NCBI GenBank assembly: GCA_027039295.1
Contig: JALWEW010000004.1
Location: 1-18,649, forward strand
DNA length: 18,649 nt
Reading direction: 5' to 3'
Source of the DNA: Acidilobaceae archaeon
GTDB lineage: Archaea > Thermoproteota > Thermoprotei_A > Sulfolobales > Acidilobaceae
Under the pieces are notes generated by a model that had not been told where the DNA came from, did no database searches, and was given only the letters and a program-made list of their open reading frames with translations. Positions 14,413 through 18,649 of the stretch are shown in pieces. Position 1 is the first letter of the stretch; every line of letters starts with the position of its first letter. A program made the position numbers and the translations under genes.

Positions 14413-14699
14413 CTCTCGCCGCGGGCGTAGACACCGTAAACCCCGTTCCTACCCCTCTTCACGACGACCATGCCACCGTCCCAGTCTACCTCTAGCCTCA
14501 CATTCCTCGCCCCGGCCCTCTCCAGGGCGTCCAGGACCCTGTAGAGGAACCTCACGAGGCCCTCGAGCTTGCCGTCCTCGACAGGGCCCAGCGAGGGGGC
14601 CACGTGGACGCCGAGCTCGTCCATCACTATGAAGCTGAAGCCCCCCCGGAGAGGGGTCCTCTCGCCCTCCACAGCCGCCGACAAGGCGCTCGCCTCCAA
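14409..14699 (-). CDS. Unrecognised 96-residue protein
   Basis: The protein is not recognised. It is judged real because codon choice (AGG, GAG, GTC, GGC with few rare codons) is like the neighbouring genes and the frame alternates hydrophobic strands and charged helices: FSFIVMDELGVHVA (22-35), a helix KLEGLVRFLYRVLDALERAG (44-63), then two strands NVRLEVDWDGGMVVVKRG and GVYGVYARG. The alpha/beta pattern resembles small ligand- or partner-binding folds, but no family can be named. The start is TTG 14699 or the TTG five codons on; no good ribosome site is seen. Its stop overlaps that of the MetRS beta-like gene by two bases, tail to tail. No cysteines and no membrane segment. Confidence 0.65.
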   Translation of the reverse strand: MEASALSAAVEGERTPLRGGFSFIVMDELGVHVAPSLGPVEDGKLEGLVRFLYRVLDALERAGARNVRLEVDWDGGMVVVKRGRNGVYGVYARGES

Positions 14700-14896
14700 A
14701 GCCTAAACGCGCCCCCGGGCCTCCTAGGGGCTGCTGGGGAGTACTACCCGGCTGACACCCGTACCCCAAGCTGGGGTGGCGCTGCTCGTGCATTCTCCCA
14801 GGGATTGCACGGCGTCAACGCCCGCAGGGCCGCGGGAGGATCCATCGCCCGGCCGCCGGGTCCCTAGAGCGGGCCGTGCACGGGTGCATGGACTAG

Positions 14897-14996
14897 CCCG
14901 TGAACCCGATAGCAGGCCCATTCTCGGGCCCCCGCATGGATGAGCTGTAAGGCCCCACTCCCGCCTGATCCTCGGCGCAGGCTGCCGGTTCACGGG
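14897..14996. ncRNA. Possible structured RNA closed by a 10-bp stem
   Basis: CCCGTGAACC (14897-14906) pairs perfectly with GGTTCACGGG (14987-14996). Inside, GGCCC-ATTCTC-GGGCC forms a further hairpin. The segment is 100 bases long and non-coding. No known RNA family is recognised: it lacks tRNA, SRP and RNase P signatures. Strand unknown. Confidence 0.25.
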
Positions 14997-15072
14997 GGCA
15001 GGGAAGACCCAGATTCTCTCAATAAATAGAATGAGGGTGTTACGGGCCCGCCTCCCAGGCCCCTACAGCACC

Positions 15073-15202
15073 CCCTCCAGCAAGCTCGAGGGAGGAGCGA
15101 CCAGCCCCGCGTGCTTGGGTCGGTACTACCTCCGCTCCAATGGAGGGAGGACAGCTGATCCAAAGTATTACCATGAGGGCCCACGCATGCCCCTGGAGGG
15201 GC
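15073..15202. repeat. Three spaced G-rich dyads left of the AT island
   Basis: CCCTC...GAGGG (15073-15092), CCTCC...GGAGG around TCCAATGGA (15129-15150), and the palindrome GCCCCTGGAGGGGC (15189-15202). Each contains GAGGG(A/G)(G/C)GG-like sequence in the same orientation; the GAGGG starts are 55 and 53 bases apart, close to five helical turns. The layout resembles Orc1/Cdc6 origin boxes in having a dyad plus a G-string, but no exact consensus is claimed. Confidence 0.4.
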
Positions 15203-15246
15203 GGCTAGCTAGCTCGGGGGCACCCCCGGGGAGCATTTAGAGGGAT

Positions 15247-15335
15247 CCAATAATACATCACTTTATTAATTTTAATATTAATAAAATAAAAACATAAATT
15301 TATTGTGTAGGTTTTATTATATTACTAATACATAC
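15247..15335. other. AT-rich island, possible DNA unwinding element
   Basis: By hand count only about 13 of 89 bases are G or C, whereas the flanks are clearly GC-rich. It contains the inverted repeat TTTATTAA (15262-15269) / TTAATAAA (15278-15285), the palindrome ATAAATTTAT (15294-15303), and is bounded by TAATACAT at 15251-15258 and 15326-15333. No reading frame of note. Confidence 0.7.
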
Positions 15336-15564
15336 CTTGCATAACGCGGTATCACACCCCATCAGCAGGGAAGCCAGCTGAAGACCCCTGGTATAAGCTC
15401 GCAGGCGCCAGAATCGGGGCTCCACGCACTAGGCGGTAGCACCTGAGGGGCTGGGGGCCTGGGCGCCATCTATGCCTTCCTGGCACGCCTCGGGGCGCGC
15501 TGTTAGGCTGGGTTCAACCGGGTGGATCCTAACTCTACCATAACTCAACCCCGGCCATTGGCTT

Positions 15565-15593
15565 GGTTGTGTTAAGCGCCCCTTAACACAACC
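15565..15593. repeat. Perfect 12-bp inverted repeat upstream of the thiolase gene
   Basis: GGTTGTGTTAAG (15565-15576) and CTTAACACAACC (15582-15593) face each other across CGCCC, with partial pairing extending outward. It ends about 20 bases before a TATA-like GTGTATAG (15613-15620), a position suited to a regulator. A folded RNA stem is the alternative. Confidence 0.75.
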
Positions 15594-15688
15594 TGGCCCC
15601 GGGTCCTCGCGTGTGTATAGCCCTCTCATGGTGTGGCACTGTTTTCCCCCTGCAGGCCCGCGGCTATGGCGGCTGTGGGGTGCAGGGC

Positions 15689-16873
15689 TTGAGTGAGAGG
15701 GTATTCATAGTGGATGGAGTGAGGACCCCCGTGGGCCGCTTCGGTAGGAGCCTCAGGGACGTGCCGGCCCCCAAGCTAGCCGCCTTCACCATTAAGAAGC
15801 TCCTGGAGAGGACCGGCCTCGACCCCGGCAGCGTTGACTTCGTCATAATGGGCCACGCCATCAGGGCTGGTACTGGCATGGACACCGCCAGGCAGGCAGC
15901 CCTCATGGCCGGGATCCCCAAGGAGACCGACGCCATGACCGTTGACATGGTGTGCGCCAGCGGCATGGCCTCGATAGTCACGGCCGCGCAGTACATCAAG
16001 ACCGGCGAGTACAGGCTCGTGGTCGCGGGCGGCATGGAGTCTATGAGCCAGGCGCCCTTCCTCATAAGCGCTAGGGCCCGGTGGGGCATCAAGCACCTCA
16101 TAACGAGTAGGATGGAGCTGAAGGACGCCATGGTATACGAGGGCCTCTGGGACATAGTGCTGGGGAAGGTTATGGGCGAGGAGGCTGATATGACTGCAAA
16201 GCACTTCGGCGCCCCGAGGGAGGAGCTCGACTGGATATCCTATGAGAGCCACATGAGGGCCGCCAGGGCCTGGGACAATGGGTGGATGAAGGACTTCGTC
16301 GAGCCCTACGAGGAGAACGGTAGGGTCCTGCTGGAGCAGGACGAAGGCATAAGGAGGGACACGAGCCTCGAGAAGCTGGCCAAGCTGCCCTACGTATTCA
16401 CGCCCGACGGCCCCCATACTGCGGGATCCTCCAGCCAGCTGAGCGATGGGGCCGCCTCAGTCCTAGTGGCGGGGGAGGAAGCCGTCAAGGAGCTGGGCCT
16501 GAAGCCCCTGGCCGAGATCAAGGGCTTCGTTTACACCGCTGTTGATACGTGGATGTTCCCCTACGCCCCCGTGGAGGCCGTGAAGAAGCTCCTGAAGAAG
16601 CTCGGGTGGAGCGTCAACGATGTCGACTACTGGGAGGACAACGAGGCCTTCGCAGTCAACAACTGGCTCTTCCACAAGTTCCTCGGCGTGCCCTACGAGA
16701 AGCTGAACGTGCACGGCGGCGCCATAGCGGTAGGCCACCCACTCGGGATGAGCGGCACGAGGATAACCATCGAGCTGATAAACGTGCTACGCCACCACGT
16801 CGGCAAGAGGGGCATAGCAGCGATATGCCACGGGCTAGGCGGCGCGGCAGCCATAGCACTAGAGCTAGTCTGA
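15689..16873 (+). CDS. Acetyl-CoA C-acetyltransferase (thiolase)
   Basis: A 394-residue cytosolic enzyme condensing two acetyl-CoA or cleaving acetoacetyl-CoA. Seen: RTPVGRFGRSLRDVPAPKLAAF near the start, the acyl-accepting cysteine in DMVCASGMAS (about residue 88), GGMESMSQAPF, NEAFAVN, the catalytic histidine in HGGAIAVGHPLGMSG, and the second cysteine in ICHGLGGAA. All catalytic blocks are present. It is of the classical degradative/biosynthetic type, not the SCP-x-like archaeal thiolase that pairs with a DUF35 protein, and no such partner is adjacent. Known: such thiolases finish the dicarboxylate/4-hydroxybutyrate carbon fixation cycle in some Desulfurococcales or serve beta-oxidation; which applies is not decidable here. 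Start TTG 15689 is chosen for GGGGTG six bases upstream; GTG 15680 is the alternative. Confidence 0.93.
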   Translation: MSERVFIVDGVRTPVGRFGRSLRDVPAPKLAAFTIKKLLERTGLDPGSVDFVIMGHAIRAGTGMDTARQAALMAGIPKETDAMTVDMVCASGMASIVTAAQYIKTGEYRLVVAGGMESMSQAPFLISARARWGIKHLITSRMELKDAMVYEGLWDIVLGKVMGEEADMTAKHFGAPREELDWISYESHMRAARAWDNGWMKDFVEPYEENGRVLLEQDEGIRRDTSLEKLAKLPYVFTPDGPHTAGSSSQLSDGAASVLVAGEEAVKELGLKPLAEIKGFVYTAVDTWMFPYAPVEAVKKLLKKLGWSVNDVDYWEDNEAFAVNNWLFHKFLGVPYEKLNVHGGAIAVGHPLGMSGTRITIELINVLRHHVGKRGIAAICHGLGGAAAIALELV

Positions 16874-16891
16874 GTCGATGCACCAATCGAC
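16874..16891. terminator. Small dyad after the thiolase stop, possible terminator
   Basis: GTCGAT-GCACCA-ATCGAC begins at the base after the thiolase TGA and sits in the 36-base gap to the convergent gene. There is no T-run, and archaeal termination relies mainly on T-runs, so the role is uncertain. Confidence 0.3.
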
Positions 16892-16909
16892 GCAGTGATG
16901 CAGCGACAC

Positions 16910-17782
16910 TTAGACCAGTCGGTGCACCTCCCAGCGCTCCAAACCGCTATCCTCTTTATTATAGGGCCAGACAGCTTGGAGAACGGCACTGACCATCTCG
17001 GGTCCAGCCTCTACGGCGACTAACATAAGATCGCCTAGAACGGGCTCATACTTAACATTCAGCGCGTACCCCCTGCATGCTCCCCGCTTCACTTGGACAA
17101 TATACTTCAGCCTAACGAGGTCTTGGAGGAGCCTATAAATCGTGGCCTTGGGTGCATCTAGGGTCTCCTCTAGCATTGATAGCGTGAAGTGCCCGGGCGG
17201 GCACAGAGTCTCCTTGTTTGGGTCGGCAAGATCTATTAGTGCTAGGGACGCAATACCAGCCAGCGCCTCATGCAGCATTAGACTCCTAGAAGAGCCTCTA
17301 GAGCCTTCGATAGTTTCGAGTAGTACTCGCGCGGCCTCTGGACTCTCGATGGGCTCTAGGCCAGCCACCCCCCTGATTCTAGAGATAGCCACGGCAGCTT
17401 TATCCATGTTTGCCAGGGGATCCTCTACCTCAACTTGATAGATTATTGCCTCCCCTGGCTCTACCTCTATACGAGTCATCCCCCCTAAGGCGCCCACCTG
17501 CTCCACGGCCCTTGCAATAACCCTTTTCCAATCTTGGAAAACCTGGTTGCCCCAAGATGGTGGCAGGGGCGCTATTACTAGTCTCAGAGCAAGTTTGTCT
17601 CTAGTGATTGCTATATCAGCGACAGCGTTGAGAAAAGGTGACAATGGCTCCACTAGCTCCAGCCTGCCTTCCCTGCCAGCTTTCATTAAAAGGGTAAGGG
17701 ATGACCCCTGGAATGGGGGACACGCTATTCTATCCTGGAGCTCTCTAATCTCCCTAATATCCCTGGGCGGCCTCTGACCCAA
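16910..17782 (-). CDS. Unrecognised protein with winged-helix DNA-binding domain
   Basis: A 290-residue protein, family not recognised. Seen: residues 1-190 form an alpha/beta region (strands LALRLVIAP at 64-72 and GEAIIYQVEV at 110-119) that could be a sensing or dimer domain; residues 199-245 read as a winged helix, FTLSMLEETLDAPKATIYRLLQDLVRLKYIVQ in pieces, followed by a basic wing VKRGACRGYALN, like MarR/TrmB-type transcription regulators; a C-terminal alpha/beta tail follows. The start TTG 17782 lies inside the end of the upstream gene (29-base overlap), with GAGGGGTG eight bases before it, so the two are probably co-translated. Inferred: a DNA-binding regulator working with its partner. 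Less GC-rich by eye than the genes to the left. Confidence 0.7.
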   Translation of the reverse strand: MGQRPPRDIREIRELQDRIACPPFQGSSLTLLMKAGREGRLELVEPLSPFLNAVADIAITRDKLALRLVIAPLPPSWGNQVFQDWKRVIARAVEQVGALGGMTRIEVEPGEAIIYQVEVEDPLANMDKAAVAISRIRGVAGLEPIESPEAARVLLETIEGSRGSSRSLMLHEALAGIASLALIDLADPNKETLCPPGHFTLSMLEETLDAPKATIYRLLQDLVRLKYIVQVKRGACRGYALNVKYEPVLGDLMLVAVEAGPEMVSAVLQAVWPYNKEDSGLERWEVHRLV

Positions 17783-18485
17783 TCCCCTGGCACCCCTCTA
17801 GCTCATAGGTATAATGGGGGTCGAAGTGTATCCACCTCGAGAAGCGCCAAGCTATTATAGGCGGTATGAAAACTATGTACCTACTCCTGTACTCCCTGAG
17901 AACACCGGAAGCGCCATAGCACTTCAGTGTCTCCGGCCTATGCGCTTCTGACTCGGCTGGGTATGTAGCTACTGCCACCACGCCATTGGCTGGCACTGCC
18001 CTCTTTATGCGCGGCTTTATGAAGTCTAGCCTACTATGCATGGCTTCGGGCACCACTAGGTAATACATGATATATGAATGCATCCTGACCCATCCGCGGA
18101 GCCCCCTTTTCGATAATGCGCTGCTAGCCACTACCACCACTCGATAGGCTGGATTACCCCAAGGAGCCGAGTATTTCAAGACAGCCACAGCCTTCTCGTC
18201 TTCCGTCGTGTAGGAGTATGCAGAGTAAATTTCGCCGCCTGCACTACTAATAATGGATGACAACTTATCCAGCATGGCGTGAGCTAGCCTCTCGATAGCC
18301 GATTTCAGGAATGCATGCTTGAATGTTGCCCTTGCTATATTATTAATCCCCCGAGAGACCCGGACTGCCAAGTCTAGGTCTCTATCCGTTAACGCGAGCC
18401 TATCCACCAAACTCCTCGGAGATAAGCTAGTCATATCTCCCACAGGGGGTGCCACCCTGCAGAGGCGTGAGGTAGAGTGAAACAA
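17754..18485 (-). CDS. Unrecognised 243-residue protein upstream of the winged-helix gene
   Basis: Not recognised. Seen: an N-terminal helical part (about 25-80) with KSAIERLAHAMLDKLSSI; an alpha/beta centre with GGEIYSAYSYTTEDEKAVAVLKYS (in pieces), a strand RVVVVASSAL and YIMYYLVVP; then ANGVVAVATYPAE, similar to a small nuclease- or receiver-like sheet but with no catalytic motif I can name; and an aromatic C-terminus RWIHFDPHYTYELEG. The start is taken as TTG 18485 because a TATA-like CGTATAGAAG at 18521-18530 is about 36-45 bases upstream; ATG 18434 is the alternative. It follows tRNA-Leu on the same strand and overlaps the winged-helix gene by 29 bases. More A/T-rich by eye than the rest of the window, which may hint at transfer. 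Confidence 0.65.
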   Translation of the reverse strand: MFHSTSRLCRVAPPVGDMTSLSPRSLVDRLALTDRDLDLAVRVSRGINNIARATFKHAFLKSAIERLAHAMLDKLSSIISSAGGEIYSAYSYTTEDEKAVAVLKYSAPWGNPAYRVVVVASSALSKRGLRGWVRMHSYIMYYLVVPEAMHSRLDFIKPRIKRAVPANGVVAVATYPAESEAHRPETLKCYGASGVLREYRSRYIVFIPPIIAWRFSRWIHFDPHYTYELEGCQGIGSEAAQGY

Positions 18486-18520
18486 GCTATCAGGCTATTC
18501 ACCAACAGGTTCCACACAGT

Positions 18521-18530
18521 CTTCTATACG
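18521..18530 (-). promoter_or_regulatory. Possible promoter of the tRNA-adjacent gene pair
   Basis: Minus-strand CGTATAGAAG lies between the tRNA 3' end and the TTG at 18485, at the spacing seen for other TATA-like boxes here. It suggests the pair has its own promoter rather than relying on read-through from the tRNA. Confidence 0.35.
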
Positions 18531-18559
18531 CGGTTTCGGCAACTGGGGAATAGGCTAGG

Positions 18560-18647
18560 TGGTGCGGGGGGTGGGATTTGAACCCACGCAGGCCTACGCC
18601 AACGGGTCTTGAGCCCGCCCCCTTTGGCCGGGCTCGGGCACCCCCGC
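18560..18647 (-). tRNA. tRNA-Leu(CAA), complete, CCA encoded
   Basis: On the minus strand the seven-base acceptor halves GCGGGGG (18647-18641) and CCCCCGC (18570-18564) pair; discriminator A and an encoded CCA follow (18563-18560). The anticodon arm GCGGG-CUCAAGA-CCCGU gives anticodon CAA (decodes UUG). The T arm is GUGGG-UUCAAAU-CCCAC. The long variable arm between them is that of a class II tRNA, consistent with leucine. No intron is apparent. Confidence 0.95.
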
Positions 18648-18649
18648 GC

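Larger units (their letters stand above)
14700..15688. other. About 1 kb without a convincing gene
   Basis: All frames here are short and show no neighbour-like codon use. Contents: a 10-bp inverted repeat closing a 100-base segment (14897-14996); three G-rich dyads at 15073-15092, 15129-15150 and 15189-15202; an AT island at 15247-15335 flanked by the direct repeat TAATACAT; a 12-bp inverted repeat at 15565-15593; and a TATA-like GTGTATAG at 15613-15620 before the thiolase gene. It is by far the longest non-coding stretch in the window. A replication origin, an RNA gene or a large regulatory region are possible. Confidence 0.7.

Noticed and set aside
14604..15240. Short frames on both strands in the non-coding kilobase
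   Set aside because: Amino-acid composition and codon choice do not resemble neighbouring genes, and no ribosome sites or conserved motifs are seen.
15511..15524. GGTTCAACC resembling a tRNA T-loop
   Set aside because: The flanking bases cannot form a five-pair T stem, and no acceptor or anticodon arm is present around it.
15776..16417. A 213-codon minus-strand frame opposite the thiolase
   Set aside because: The thiolase has all catalytic motifs; the antisense product is histidine/glycine/valine-rich and has no domain.
18486..18647. tRNA-Leu as an attachment site of an integrated element
   Set aside because: No second copy of the tRNA 3' end and no integrase gene is found in the window; integration remains only a possibility beyond the right edge.
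1..18649. CRISPR array, insertion sequence or rRNA
   Set aside because: No regularly spaced direct repeats, transposase motifs or conserved rRNA segments were seen on either strand.

Overview
The window reads as chromosome of a GC-rich hyperthermophilic crenarchaeon, probably Desulfurococcales or Acidilobales-like. The grounds are: a RadA recombinase with archaeal helix-hairpin-helix and Walker motifs; an editing-only threonyl-tRNA synthetase of the kind known from crenarchaea; a stand-alone tRNA-binding subunit of methionyl-tRNA synthetase; a PibD-type prepilin peptidase; a peroxiredoxin close to that of Aeropyrum; heavy use of AGG/AGA arginine codons; many GTG and TTG starts with GGAGG/GGGGTG ribosome sites; and TATA-like boxes about 35-45 bases before several start codons. 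The species is not identified.

Layout. 1-2227 (minus): prepilin peptidase, then a HIT-family nucleotide phosphorylase/hydrolase coupled by a GTGA overlap to a DHH phosphoesterase that runs off the left edge. 2249-2701 (plus): an unrecognised small protein with a C-terminal cysteine cluster. 2869-5393: radA (minus) and the threonyl-tRNA editing protein (plus) diverge from a shared promoter region carrying a GC palindrome. 5371-6613 (minus): an ASCH-domain protein and two coupled small zinc-ribbon proteins, one of only 50 residues. 6669-9675 (minus): glmS followed by a GlmU-like sugar-nucleotide enzyme, an amino-sugar operon. 9977-13835 (minus): a peroxiredoxin and, upstream of it, a two-gene terminal oxidase (CydA plus the CydA-like partner CydA'), an oxygen- and peroxide-handling block. 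14071-14699: the MetRS beta-like subunit and a small unrecognised protein, overlapping tail to tail.

14700-15688 is almost 1 kb without a convincing gene. It holds a 100-base segment closed by a 10-bp inverted repeat, three evenly spaced G-rich dyads, an AT island of about 90 bases at roughly 15% GC, and a perfect 12-bp inverted repeat in front of a thiolase gene. A replication origin is one reading of the AT island and dyads. 16910-18485 (minus) holds two overlapping unrecognised genes, one with a winged-helix domain, next to a complete tRNA-Leu(CAA) at the right edge.

The most interesting items are the cytochrome bd-type pair without CydB and with unusual CydA features, the structured non-coding kilobase, the editing-only ThrRS, and the uncharacterised pair next to the tRNA.
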